Assembly: GCF_900091445.1 (NCBI RefSeq)
Contig: NZ_LT607733.1
Location: 5,235,001 to 5,299,000 of the forward strand
Origin: Micromonospora echinofusca
Lineage (GTDB): Bacteria > Actinomycetota > Actinomycetes > Mycobacteriales > Micromonosporaceae
Direction: 5' to 3'
Length of the DNA: 64,000 nucleotides
Below are positions 17,313 to 25,695 of this stretch, one piece after another (the first letter of the stretch is position 1; each line of letters starts with the position of its first letter). The notes under the pieces are model-generated. The model was given only the letters and a program-made list of their open reading frames with translations. It had not been told where the DNA came from and ran no database searches. The translations under genes were made by a program, and so were the position numbers.

Positions 17313-17756
17313 GTGACGGACGAGACGGTCGACCAGCTCGGCGGAGCGCTCGGCGACCTGCACCGGATGCTGCGCCGGACCGCCATCCAGCGGGTCGGCC
17401 GCACCGCCCTGCCGGACGCCCAGGTGGAGGTGCTGCGGCTCGTGCAGCGGTGGCCGGGAATCGGCGTCCGTGAGGCCGCCGAGCGACTCGGCACCGCGCC
17501 GAACACGGTCAGCACCCTCGTCGGCGAGCTGACCACCGCCGGCCTGCTGCGCCGGGAGCGCGACCCGGCCGACCGCCGCACCGTCCGGTTGGATCTGACC
17601 GACGCGGCCCGGGAGCGGATGGCCGCGTACGGGCGGCACCGGCGCGACCTGCTCGCCGCCGCCCTGGCCGAGCTGGACGGCGCGGACCGCGAGACGCTGC
17701 TCGCCGCCGCCCCCGCCCTGCGCCGCCTCGCCGACCGGATGACGGCACGGGACTGA
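17313..17756 (+). CDS. MarR-family transcriptional regulator
   Basis: The 147-residue protein is a winged-helix MarR repressor. A dimerisation helix at residues 5-30 is followed by a recognition region GVREAAERLGTAPNTVSTLVGELTTAGLL and the conserved wing DPADRRTVRLDLTDAAR. The GTG start lies 7 bases downstream of AAGGGC; longer in-frame starts upstream would run through the operator and the efflux gene. It is divergent from the Bcr/CflA pump and probably represses both genes through the palindrome at 17269-17290, releasing it on binding a drug-like ligand. Confidence 0.9.
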   Translation: MTDETVDQLGGALGDLHRMLRRTAIQRVGRTALPDAQVEVLRLVQRWPGIGVREAAERLGTAPNTVSTLVGELTTAGLLRRERDPADRRTVRLDLTDAARERMAAYGRHRRDLLAAALAELDGADRETLLAAAPALRRLADRMTARD

Positions 17757-17842
17757 GCCACCGGAGCCGGGACGGCCTGTCGGGCGTCGACGCTACGGTG
17801 GCGGTGGACGGTGCCGGGTCGTAGGTGGAGGGTCGCCGGGTG

Positions 17843-18310
17843 ATGGAGCAGCGGATCAGCCTCGTGACGCTCGGCGTCGCCGACGTGGCCAGGGCACGCG
17901 CCTTCTACGAGCGGCTCGGCTGGCACGGCCAGGAGGTCGAGCAGACCGTCTTCTTCCAGGCCGGCGGCCTGGCGCTGGTGCTGTGGAGCCGGGAGAAGCT
18001 GGCCGCCGACGCGGGCGTTCACGACCTGGGCGCGGGTGGCTTCGGCGGGACGACGCTGGCGCAGAACGTCCGCTCCCGGGACGAGGTCGACGAGCTGCTG
18101 ACGGCGGCGGCCGACGCCGGGGCGCGGGTGACCGTGCCGGCGCGCGAGACCTTCTACGGCGGCTACGCCGGCTGCTTCGCCGACCCCGACGGGCACGTCT
18201 GGGAGATCGCCTGGAACCCGGGCCTCCCCCTCGGCCCCGACGGCGCCCTCACCATCCCCGACCTCGGTGCTGGTGCCGGTCCCGCCGAGGCCGGCAGCGG
18301 CCCGGAGTGA
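17843..18310 (+). CDS. VOC / glyoxalase-fold protein
   Basis: The 155-residue protein has the paired beta-alpha-beta-beta-beta units of the vicinal-oxygen-chelate family: ISLVTLGVADVARARAFYERLGW at the start and FADPDGHVWEIAWNPG near residue 122. Members include glyoxalase I, dioxygenases and antibiotic-binding proteins (bleomycin, mitomycin). Metal ligands are only partly recognisable, so catalysis is uncertain. The ATG at 17843 overlaps a GTG at 17840, and GGAGGGT lies about 10 bases upstream. It lies 86 bases after marR and may be in the same drug-response unit. It ends one base before the convergent membrane gene. Confidence 0.8.
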   Translation: MEQRISLVTLGVADVARARAFYERLGWHGQEVEQTVFFQAGGLALVLWSREKLAADAGVHDLGAGGFGGTTLAQNVRSRDEVDELLTAAADAGARVTVPARETFYGGYAGCFADPDGHVWEIAWNPGLPLGPDGALTIPDLGAGAGPAEAGSGPE

Positions 18311-18311
18311 C

Positions 18312-19121
18312 TCAGGCGTCCGGCCGGCCGGCCCGGGTGGGACGACGCCGCGACCTACCGGGACCGCGCCGATGCCCGCGCCGCCATCGGGCAAGGGTCG
18401 CCGCGGTGATCAACCCGGTGCCCAGCAACGCGATCACCGTGCCGACGAGCCACTGGGTCACCACCCAGCCGCCGCGGGTCGCCTCGCGCGCCGTGTAGGC
18501 GCCCGTCCTGGTCACCGTGAGCTCGATGTCCACCCGCTCCCGGGGTATCAGCAGCGTCTCGGAATCGCCCGCGAGAACCGACACGCTCGCGACGAGCGGG
18601 TACGTGCCAGGTCGGGTGGCCTTCACGAACCAGGCCCAGTAGGCCACGTCGTCGCGTTCGGTCAGTGGCTGTGCCGGATCCCCGGTCGCGTCCACCGACC
18701 TGACAGTCATCGCTTCGGGGTTGCCGCCGGTCAGGTCGATCCGCACCCGGGCACCGAGCGGGACGGCCACCGGTTCACGGCTCGCGTCCGGGACGGGCCC
18801 GGACGTCGCCGTGGCGGCCGGGCAGGCCACACCGCTGTCCGGGCCGCACGCCCAGATCCCGATCCTGCTTTCTGCGCCCACCGGCACCCGCCGCTCGGCC
18901 TCCACGTGGAGGGTGCCGGGGAAGAGACCGGACCGGCCGGCGCGGATCCGCGCCTGGTACTCGACCTGGTCGGAGGGCCCGCCCACTTCGTCCGACGAAT
19001 GGACGATGGCGGCGACGGCGAAGGCCAGTGCCACGAGGGTGACCCCGGCACCGAGCAGCCCCACCGTCCAGACCCGTCGCGACGACCACCGTCGGATCTC
19101 CGTCCGCTCCTCGTCGGCCAT
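18312..19121 (-). CDS. Two-transmembrane hypothetical protein with extracytoplasmic domain
   Basis: The 269-residue protein has one membrane helix near residues 20-45 (VWTVGLLGAGVTLVALAF), a ~170-residue extracytoplasmic domain of beta-rich appearance with two Cys (IWACGPDSGVACP), a second helix near residues 220-245 (WLVGTVIALLGTGLI) and a very basic Arg-rich tail. I do not recognise the family. The ATG at 19121 is chosen because AGGGGG lies just upstream; another in-frame start exists at 19163. There is no operon partner. Confidence 0.65.
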   Translation of the reverse strand: MADEERTEIRRWSSRRVWTVGLLGAGVTLVALAFAVAAIVHSSDEVGGPSDQVEYQARIRAGRSGLFPGTLHVEAERRVPVGAESRIGIWACGPDSGVACPAATATSGPVPDASREPVAVPLGARVRIDLTGGNPEAMTVRSVDATGDPAQPLTERDDVAYWAWFVKATRPGTYPLVASVSVLAGDSETLLIPRERVDIELTVTRTGAYTAREATRGGWVVTQWLVGTVIALLGTGLITAATLARWRRGHRRGPGRSRRRPTRAGRPDA

Positions 19122-19217
19122 CCCGCCCCCTGCGGTTCGTCGTCCGTCCAGTGTCGCCGCCACCGCCCCACGCGGTGACCCGGTAGGCGGAAAATCGACT
19201 TGCGAGCAGGCCGACCG

Positions 19218-19706
19218 TCAGCAGGTGGCGCGGTGGGGGTACGCGTCGGTTTCCCGCGCCCACTGCTCGGCGGCCATGGAGAGGGCGTCGGCGGAGACGG
19301 TGAGCGTCAGCGGGTAGACCGCGCCCGACGGCTGGCGCCGCATCCACGGCGGCAGCGACTCGTACGCGAACTCGACGGTCAGCGCCAGCCGGCGACGCCG
19401 CAGCACCCGGGTGCGGAAGGCCAGGTTCGGCTCGGTGAAGCGGGCCACCGCCAAGGGCTCCGCCGGGTCGCTGGTCGTCTCGGCCTGCTGCCGCAGCCAG
19501 CCCGCCAGCGCGTACGCCTCGGCCACCGTCAGGCAGGGTTCGAGATGCGACCAGGCCTGCCCGTCGGCGGTGCGGGCGTCGGTCTCGACGAGCAGCCAGT
19601 CGTCCCACTCCGCCGCCTCGTCCGGGTCGTCCGGCGGCTCGACCCCGGGCTGGTAGCCCACGGGCCGGATCCTCACCCGGGCGCCGTCGTCGGAGCGGAT
19701 CTCCAT
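19218..19706 (-). CDS. WapI-like conserved hypothetical protein
   Basis: The 162-residue cytoplasmic protein begins MEIRSDDGARVRIRPVGYQPG and contains EWDDWLLVETDART, WSHLEPCLTVAEAYALAGWLR and a beta-rich C-terminal half (LAFRTRVLRRRRLALTVEFAYE). The pattern matches small proteins annotated as WapI-family immunity proteins, which protect against polymorphic toxins, but no toxin gene is adjacent. The assignment is tentative. It may simply be a conserved actinobacterial protein. Confidence 0.55.
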   Translation of the reverse strand: MEIRSDDGARVRIRPVGYQPGVEPPDDPDEAAEWDDWLLVETDARTADGQAWSHLEPCLTVAEAYALAGWLRQQAETTSDPAEPLAVARFTEPNLAFRTRVLRRRRLALTVEFAYESLPPWMRRQPSGAVYPLTLTVSADALSMAAEQWARETDAYPHRATC

Positions 19707-19798
19707 GCTGTCATCATGACCGATCCCGAGGCGCGGATGGGGGCATCCCCGCAGCTCAGAGCACCCCGACGAGCAGCGCACCGGTCGCCGGCACCCGG

Positions 19799-20245
19799 TC
19801 AGCGCACCGGGTCGTGGGTGCCGCGCGGCACGTCGGGCCGGCAGCGGCGCACCCGGTCGGCGGCCATCCGCCCGCCGACGGCCAGCCCGTGCCGCTCGAC
19901 GACGGCGAGCCCGTACGCGCTGCACGTCGGGGTGAAGCGGCACTGCCCGGGCCAGCGGTGCGACAGCCAGCGCCGGTAGCCCAGGATCGCGGCCCGTCCG
20001 GCCCGGTCCACCAGCGGCGCCCGCCCGGCGGCGACGGTGGGTCCGGCCGCGACGGTGGGCCCGGCGGCGACGGTCGACGGCGCCGAGGTCCGGCCGGGCG
20101 AGACGAGCCGGGCGGCCAGCGCGCCCAGGGTCAGCAGGGTGGAGAAGAGCCCCAGGTCGCAGCAGGGAATGTCGCAGTTGCAGGCGTCGCAGTTGTCGAA
20201 GCGGCTCTTCTTCTTGCGACGCCCGTCGCTCGGGAGGTAGATCAC
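19799..20245 (-). CDS. YidD-like membrane protein insertion factor with Cys-rich N-terminus
   Basis: The 148-residue protein ends in a YidD/DUF37 domain: YRRWLSHRWPGQCRFTPTCSAYGLAVVERHG, then RMAADRVRRCRPDVPRGTHDPV. The CRFxPTCSxY motif is diagnostic. The N-terminus is unusual: a basic KKKSRFDNCDACNCD stretch with five Cys in about 15 residues, and a hydrophobic segment near residues 30-45. YidD normally lies between rnpA and yidC; this copy stands apart and is probably a paralogue. The GTG at 20245 is assumed, and a GTG at 20293 is also possible. Confidence 0.8.
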   Translation of the reverse strand: MIYLPSDGRRKKKSRFDNCDACNCDIPCCDLGLFSTLLTLGALAARLVSPGRTSAPSTVAAGPTVAAGPTVAAGRAPLVDRAGRAAILGYRRWLSHRWPGQCRFTPTCSAYGLAVVERHGLAVGGRMAADRVRRCRPDVPRGTHDPVR

Positions 20246-20342
20246 CGGAACATCATGCGACGGCCGCGCCACCCGGGATCCCTCGGATGGCACCGCATCG
20301 CCTCGGCGGTAGTCGGCGAGCCGGCCCGACCGGCCGGCAGGG

Positions 20343-21488
20343 TCAGCGCCAGACGGTGCGGCGCACTCCGTCGTGTGCGGCGCAGGCGTCGCGCCGCCCG
20401 CCGGTGAGGCTGACCGAGCCGTCGCCGCACTGAACGAGGTGGCCCCGGCCGGCCCAGAACTCGGGTACGCAGTCGAACCAGTCGCACACCTCGACGGCCG
20501 GCCTGCGGATGCGCTCGCCGCCGCAGAAGTCGTACCCCATCGGGTTGGCCGGGGCGCCGCAGCGCGGTTCGCGGGCGGGCGTCGGCGTGGCGGCGGTGCT
20601 GCCGCGTCGCGGCTTCGACACGGCGGGCGGCGCCTTCGCCGGCGCGGCCGGCAGGACGACCGGCGGGGCGGCGGTGCTCGGCGCGGGGGTCGCGGCGACG
20701 GCGACCTCGGAGCCGGTCGGGTCGGAGGGATCGGTGTCCAGCAGGGCAGCGGGCACCAGCAGGGCGATGCCGGCGGCGACGGCCACGGTGCGCCGGCCGC
20801 CGGGCACGAACGCGAAGTGCCGGGCCTGCGCGGGGGTGGCGATCTGCGGCCGGAACGGCTTGAGCTGCGCGTGCTCGGCGATCGCCTCGTCGAGCTGGTC
20901 GAGCACCGCGCCGCGCTGTTCGATGGCGTCGGCGAAGGCCAGGGTCAGTTTGAACCGGAAGTCCGCGGCGACGTCGGCGGGGAGCATGAGACCGGAGGTG
21001 CGCCGCCGGTCCAGCACCTGCATGAGGGTGACCGGCGCGTGCGGGTCATGGGCCAGGCCGGTCATCCTGCCGTACGACCAGTCGCGCCGGCCGCGACCGC
21101 CGAGCAGCACCAGCCGGCGGTTGGTGATGACCGCCATGCCGGCGTCGGCGATCCGGACGCCGTCGGGCCGCCGTGGCCGTGGCGGCGCGGCCGCCGGGGC
21201 GACCGTCAGGTCCGGCGCCGGCAGCACGGTGGTGTGTCGGACCTCCACCAGCTGCGCGGCCGGCAGCACCCAGAAGACCACCTCGTCGGGCGCGAGCTCC
21301 AGGGGCAGGCCGGCGCCCGCCTCGGCCGAGCCCTGGAACTCCTCGGCGAGGGTACGCAGGCGGCGCAGTTCGTCGTCGCGTCGTCGCCATGCCTTGTCGG
21401 CGCTGCGGAACTCCCGCCGCCGCCGTTCGTTCTGCCGGTGCACCCACCGGTACCGCCACGTGGAACCCGTCGAATCAGTCCTTGCCAC
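20343..21488 (-). CDS. Single-pass membrane protein with DUF3761-like Cys-rich C-terminus
   Basis: The 381-residue protein has an N-terminal coiled-coil-like charged region, a cytoplasmic domain that includes AVITNRRLVLLGGRGRRDWSYGRMTGL (a PH-like pattern seen in proteins with a bPH domain), one transmembrane helix near residues 260-280 and a Pro/Ala-rich linker. The extracellular tail has six Cys (CGGERIRRPAVEVCDWFDC ... VQCGDGSVSLTGGRRDACAAHDGV) resembling DUF3761. The GTG at 21488 has a strong AAGGAG site 8 bases upstream. It could link a cytoplasmic signal to a surface domain. No function is known to me. Confidence 0.65.
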   Translation of the reverse strand: MARTDSTGSTWRYRWVHRQNERRRREFRSADKAWRRRDDELRRLRTLAEEFQGSAEAGAGLPLELAPDEVVFWVLPAAQLVEVRHTTVLPAPDLTVAPAAAPPRPRRPDGVRIADAGMAVITNRRLVLLGGRGRRDWSYGRMTGLAHDPHAPVTLMQVLDRRRTSGLMLPADVAADFRFKLTLAFADAIEQRGAVLDQLDEAIAEHAQLKPFRPQIATPAQARHFAFVPGGRRTVAVAAGIALLVPAALLDTDPSDPTGSEVAVAATPAPSTAAPPVVLPAAPAKAPPAVSKPRRGSTAATPTPAREPRCGAPANPMGYDFCGGERIRRPAVEVCDWFDCVPEFWAGRGHLVQCGDGSVSLTGGRRDACAAHDGVRRTVWR

Positions 21489-21673
21489 GCCGACTCCTTC
21501 GCCGCGCAGGCCACCAACCGGGGTGTCACAGCTGTCAACTGCGACAACGCCCGGCGGGGACACGCCGTAACGGGGCAAATTGACCGAACGGCGGCCGAAA
21601 TCGGGCGAGAGGAGGATTTCGCCGAGGCGATGCGCATCCGTCGGGCGTGTCGACGCTGCCGGGTGAACGGTGG

Positions 21674-21723
21674 AGATCTTGGTACGAAAGGGCCCTTGGA
21701 GGGGCCGTTCCGTACCAAGATCT
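21674..21723. terminator. Long hairpin, likely terminator of the acylase gene
   Basis: A perfect 13-base inverted repeat (AGATCTTGGTACG with its complement at 21711-21723) encloses a second GC stem around GGGCCC. It lies 33 bases beyond the stop of the minus-strand acylase gene. Confidence 0.65.
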
Positions 21724-21755
21724 GCGAGGACCCCAGCGGCGGACGCGAGCGTGGG

Positions 21756-24134
21756 TCAGTGGCGGCGGCCCTCCCCCACCCGGTAGGTGCGCAGGTTCGG
21801 GTCGGCCTTGATCTGGGCCTCCGTGTACTTGATGGTGTCCCAGCCCTTGCCGGAGTAGAGCCGGGTCTGGTCGGCGTACCAGGGCGAGTTCGGGTTGCTC
21901 GACTGGGAGTAGGTGAGGATCTGGCGGCCCGAGGGGCCGTCGCGACCCAGCTCGACGGCCATCACGAAGGACGAGCCGTGGACCACCTTCGGGTAGCCGA
22001 CGCCGGGCGCCAGCGGACTGATGATCATGTTGAAGACGCCGGCCTCGGCGCGTCCACCGTGGATCGGGACACGCCGGTCGCCGCGCGGCTCGGTCTGGAT
22101 GTCGCCGAGGCGCGCGTCGAGCGGGATGCCGGCGAGCTTGCGGACGGCGTCGGCGAGGGCGGTGAGCACGCGCGGGTCGGCGGTGTTCAGTCGGCTCGGC
22201 GTACGCACCGGGTCGGCGGCGTCGAACGCGTCGGCGAACCGGACGCCGCCGGCCAGGGCGAACTCGGTGAACAGGTGTGCGCCCCGGCTGTCCAGGTCGA
22301 CCCGCAGGTCCCAGCCCTTCAGCGCCGCGCACGCCCCGCGCAGGTCGACGGTCGTCCCGTCCGAGGCGGTCGCCGTCGGGTGCGCGGCGCACAGCGCCAC
22401 CAGGTCGTCGCGCAGCAGCTCGCCGCCGTACGCGCGGTTGCCGAAGACCGTCTGCCAGAGCCGGGACGTGGTGTAGCCCCGCCCGGGCAGCCCGTCGGTG
22501 CCGGCGAGCCGCTCCCGCACCTGCTCCACGCCGAGGCGCGTACGCAGGCTGCGCTCGGTGCGCTCGTTGCCGATGATGCGCGGGAAGCCCTCCAGCGGCG
22601 CCTCGGGGTTGGCCAGCCAGTGGCTGTCGTTGGAGTTCGTCACGTAGTCGGCGCGGAAGCGGATCGGCAGGTTGGCCGGGCCGAGGATGCCGGGCACCAC
22701 CGCGTCGCGGTCGCGGCCTAGCGCGCAGACCGACCGGGAACCGTCGAGGACGGCCTGGCCGCTGGAAGCGTAGAGCGGCTGGAACGGCGCGGGGATGCAG
22801 GCGGCGGCCAGCTCGTCGGTGACCCGGGGCACCACCGAGTGGTCGGCGTAGAGCGCCTCGCCACGGGCGTCGGCGGCGATCACGTTCACCCAGGGCAGGA
22901 ACTGGTGCCGGTCGAGGACCCGCTTCAGCTCGCGTACGGTCTTCGCCCGGCCCATCTCCAGCCAGCCGTCGAAGGCGCGGTTGTTGGTGGCGTTGACGTC
23001 GGTGATCGCGTACGCGGCGGTGGCGGTCCAGTCGAAGGTGCCGGGGACGACGACCACCGGCCCGAAGTGGGTGTCGTGGAAGGTGCGGCTGACCGGCACC
23101 GTGCCGCCGCCCGGGGCGGGCACCTGGACGGTGACCGTACGGGTGGTCATCTTCCGGGCTTGGCCGTCCACGTAGTACGAGGTGGGGTCGCCGGGGACCA
23201 GGGCGAGGCGGTGCCAGACGAAGCGGCGGGCGGTGGAGACGGTGTGGCTCCAGGCGAGCGTGCGGTTGTGCCCGATCTCGATGATCGGGTCGCCGACCAG
23301 CGCCGCGCCCTCCACGTCGTAGCGGCCGGGAACCTTCAGGTGCATCCGGTAGAAGCGCTCCGCGCCCTCCCACGGGAAGTGCGGGTTGGCCAGCACCATG
23401 CCGCCGCCGTGGGTGGTGGCCCGCGCGCCCAGCCCGTACGCGTTGCTGCCGACGCCGGCGGGCGCGCCGTCACGGGCGGCGACGACCGCCGCGGCGCCCG
23501 GGGCGTCGAGGACGGCGGCCGGGCCGGTGGCCGTGGGCGGGGCGGCGGCGACGATGCCGTCGAGCACCGCCCGGGAGCTGGCCCGCACCATGCTGGCCCA
23601 GCTCGTGCGCCACATGTCCAGCTCGGTCAGCGGGCGCACCCACGGCTTGCCCCGGCAGGCCGGGTCGGTGAGGTTGGCCGCGCCGGTGCGGCGCAGGTAG
23701 CTGTTGTAACCGGCGACGAAGCCGCGGATCTGGTCGCGGACCTCGTTCGACGGGGAGTGCACGCCGTCGCGGGGGCCCTGCAGCAGCCGCTCGGCGGTGC
23801 GGTCGTCGATCGCCTTGCGGTGGAACAGGTCGCTGCGCACGTTGGCGTCCGTGGGGCTCGCGGCGCCGAAGTAGCGGGACCGCTCGGCGTTGACCGTGAC
23901 GACCTTCTCCGCGATCACGCAGATGTTGTCCTCGGCCTGGACGTGGCCGACGCCGAAGCCGAGGCTGGCGAAGTTACGGGCGGTGATGTGCGGAACGCCG
24001 TACGACGCCCGGCGGACCTCCGCCGAGTAGCCGCCGTCCTGGTGCCGCGCGGCGGCGGGCGGGACGCCGGCGACCGCCGTGGTGGCGACCGTGGCGAGGG
24101 CGGTGACCAGCGCGCAGAGCGGCTTCGGCCTCAT
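21756..24134 (-). CDS. aac: Aculeacin-A-acylase-type Ntn hydrolase (penicillin acylase family)
   Basis: The 792-residue protein is a secreted N-terminal-nucleophile hydrolase. It has a signal peptide (residues 1-30), then RRASYGVPHITA, an alpha-subunit region, the autocleavage site Gly-Ser in GVGSNAYGLGA with the nucleophilic Ser near residue 229, then LANPHFPWEGAERFYRMHL and NSNDSHWLANPEAPLEG. These stretches match, as I recall it, the Actinoplanes utahensis aculeacin A acylase closely along the whole length. That enzyme removes long fatty acyl chains from echinocandin lipopeptides and also hydrolyses acyl-homoserine lactones. The start has GGAGG seven bases upstream. No peptide-antibiotic genes are nearby, so the natural substrate is open. 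Confidence 0.92.
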   Translation of the reverse strand: MRPKPLCALVTALATVATTAVAGVPPAAARHQDGGYSAEVRRASYGVPHITARNFASLGFGVGHVQAEDNICVIAEKVVTVNAERSRYFGAASPTDANVRSDLFHRKAIDDRTAERLLQGPRDGVHSPSNEVRDQIRGFVAGYNSYLRRTGAANLTDPACRGKPWVRPLTELDMWRTSWASMVRASSRAVLDGIVAAAPPTATGPAAVLDAPGAAAVVAARDGAPAGVGSNAYGLGARATTHGGGMVLANPHFPWEGAERFYRMHLKVPGRYDVEGAALVGDPIIEIGHNRTLAWSHTVSTARRFVWHRLALVPGDPTSYYVDGQARKMTTRTVTVQVPAPGGGTVPVSRTFHDTHFGPVVVVPGTFDWTATAAYAITDVNATNNRAFDGWLEMGRAKTVRELKRVLDRHQFLPWVNVIAADARGEALYADHSVVPRVTDELAAACIPAPFQPLYASSGQAVLDGSRSVCALGRDRDAVVPGILGPANLPIRFRADYVTNSNDSHWLANPEAPLEGFPRIIGNERTERSLRTRLGVEQVRERLAGTDGLPGRGYTTSRLWQTVFGNRAYGGELLRDDLVALCAAHPTATASDGTTVDLRGACAALKGWDLRVDLDSRGAHLFTEFALAGGVRFADAFDAADPVRTPSRLNTADPRVLTALADAVRKLAGIPLDARLGDIQTEPRGDRRVPIHGGRAEAGVFNMIISPLAPGVGYPKVVHGSSFVMAVELGRDGPSGRQILTYSQSSNPNSPWYADQTRLYSGKGWDTIKYTEAQIKADPNLRTYRVGEGRRH

Positions 24135-24308
24135 CGTGACTTCCTCCCCGTCGGGTGGACGTGTGAAGCGTTCACACTGACGGGCATTCGCGCCGGGCGC
24201 GGGCGTGCCGAGGAAGACCCGACCGGGAAACCGGGTTGTTCCCCCTACGGACCACCCGGACGCTGGGTAACGTCGGCGGCACCCAGGGCCGACGAGGGGG
24301 TGGGACCG

Positions 24309-24573
24309 GTGGGTGACCCGCTCCGCCCGGTGGTGATCGGCGTCGACATCGGCACCACCAGCACCAAGGCGATCGCGTACGACGTGGACGGTGTGCGCCT
24401 CGCCCACCACTCGGTGGGCTACCCGCTCGACGAGCCGCACCCCGGCTACGCCGAGCATGCCGGTGCGCTTCCCTGCCGGGCACGAGGGCTCCGGTTTCGG
24501 CGCGGCCCTGCTCGGCATGCAGGCGCTGGGGCTGATCCCGTCCGTCGACGTCGCCGCCGACCTGGTGCCCTAG
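24309..24573 (+). pseudogene. Remnant of an FGGY-family sugar kinase (internal deletion)
   Basis: A GTG-started frame encodes the N-terminal kinase motif VIGVDIGTTSTKAIAYDVDG up to about 24455 (HPGYAEHAG). The next frame (+1) then reads PAGHEGSGFGAALLGMQALG and stops at 24573; that is the C-terminal end of a gluconokinase or xylulokinase. About 400 internal codons are missing and the two ends are out of frame, so the gene is dead. It lies divergent from the acylase gene. Confidence 0.75.
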
Positions 24574-24586
24574 TGACCCGGCCCGG

Positions 24587-24871
24587 TCAGGGCGCCTCGA
24601 CCCCGGAGATCAGGTAGCGGTGCACCTCCGCGCCGCGGATCGCCACCGTCTGCTCCTCGGCGGGGCCGGATCCCCGGAAGTCGAGCAGTTGCTCCTCGGA
24701 CTCCCAGCGCTCGTAGACGTTGATCCGGCCGGGCTCGACCAGGTCCGCGCCGATCGCGAAGTCGACGCAGCCCGGCGCGGACCGTGCCTGCCGGACGACC
24801 TCCACGCAGTCGGCGAGGTAGGCGTCCCGCTGGTCCGGGTCGACGTAGAGACTGCCGGCGACGATGAGCAC
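24587..24871 (-). CDS. Antibiotic-biosynthesis-monooxygenase (ABM/YgiN) domain protein
   Basis: The 94-residue protein is a single ABM domain: IVAGSLYVDPDQRDAYLADC at the start, SAPGCVDFAIGADLVEPGRINVYERWES in the middle and a C-terminal strand with HRYLISG. These dimeric ferredoxin-like proteins oxidise quinols or polyketide anthrones without cofactors, or merely bind hydrophobic compounds. The GTG start is preceded by GGAGG. It lies 26 bases downstream of tipA on the same strand and is probably co-transcribed with it. Its stop is 14 bases from the end of the convergent kinase remnant. Confidence 0.8.
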   Translation of the reverse strand: MLIVAGSLYVDPDQRDAYLADCVEVVRQARSAPGCVDFAIGADLVEPGRINVYERWESEEQLLDFRGSGPAEEQTVAIRGAEVHRYLISGVEAP

Positions 24872-24897
24872 TGCTGACCTCCGGGGTCGGCCGCGCC

Positions 24898-25656
24898 TCA
24901 GGCGCGGGTGATCGCGTTGGCGTGGATGGCCTCACCCAGGTACGCGGCCATCCCCGGTTTGATCGTCTCGAAGTACGCGGTGAACCGCTCGTCCGACACG
25001 TACATGTCGGCCAGGCAGGTGTGCAGCTCGACCGGGCAGTCGTAGAACCAGCGGCTGATGAGCTGCCGGTGCTCCTCGGCCAGGTCCATCGCCGCCGGCC
25101 CGTCCGCGGGTGCCCCGGAGGACATCACCTCGACGAACCGCCGCGCCCAGTCCTCGTTCTCGGCCTTGTTGCGCAGCCAGTCGTCCTTCGTGTAGCGGGA
25201 GACCCGCTCGTTCGACTGGCGGTACGCGTCGGTGTCGCCCCAGCGCTGCTCGACCTCCTCGGCGTGCGCGTCCGGGTCGAAGTCGCCGAAGACCTCGAAG
25301 CGCTCCTGCGGGGTGAGTGGAATGTTCAACTTGCTCGCCTCCATCGCGAACTCGATCGCCGCGACCATCTCCTGGAGCTTCCTGATCCGTACGGACAGCA
25401 GCTCGTGCTGGCGGCGCAGGTGCGCCGCCGGGTCGCTCGCCGGGTCGTCGAGGATCGCGGCGATCTGCTCAAGCGGGAACCCCAGCTCCCGGTAGTAGCG
25501 GATGTGCTGCAACCGCTCCAGGTCGGCGTCGTCGTAACGCCGGTAGCCCGTGCCGCTGCGTCCGCTGGGCGAGAGCAGTCCGATCTCGTCGTAGTGGTGC
25601 AGCGTCCGCACGGTCACGCCGGCCGCCTTCGCCACCTGTCCCACCGTGTAGGCCAT
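24898..25656 (-). CDS. tipA: TipA-type MerR regulator with antibiotic-binding domain
   Basis: The 252-residue protein has a MerR winged helix at residues 1-70 (AYTVGQVAKAAGVTVRTLHHYDEIGLL), a coiled-coil linker (LRRQHELLSVRIRKLQEMVAAIE) and a TipAS domain (KFEVFGDFDPD-like EVFGDFDPDAHAEEV, RWGDTDAYRQS, HTCLADMYVSDERFTAYF). Cys214, which covalently traps thiopeptide antibiotics in Streptomyces TipAL, is conserved at the same residue number. The protein should activate its own promoter on drug binding. An internal start giving a separate TipAS protein is possible; I did not resolve it. Confidence 0.9.
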   Translation of the reverse strand: MAYTVGQVAKAAGVTVRTLHHYDEIGLLSPSGRSGTGYRRYDDADLERLQHIRYYRELGFPLEQIAAILDDPASDPAAHLRRQHELLSVRIRKLQEMVAAIEFAMEASKLNIPLTPQERFEVFGDFDPDAHAEEVEQRWGDTDAYRQSNERVSRYTKDDWLRNKAENEDWARRFVEVMSSGAPADGPAAMDLAEEHRQLISRWFYDCPVELHTCLADMYVSDERFTAYFETIKPGMAAYLGEAIHANAITRA

Positions 25657-25695
25657 GGTTTCCCTCCCTTCCGCCAACGAGGCTCCCGCCTGCCG

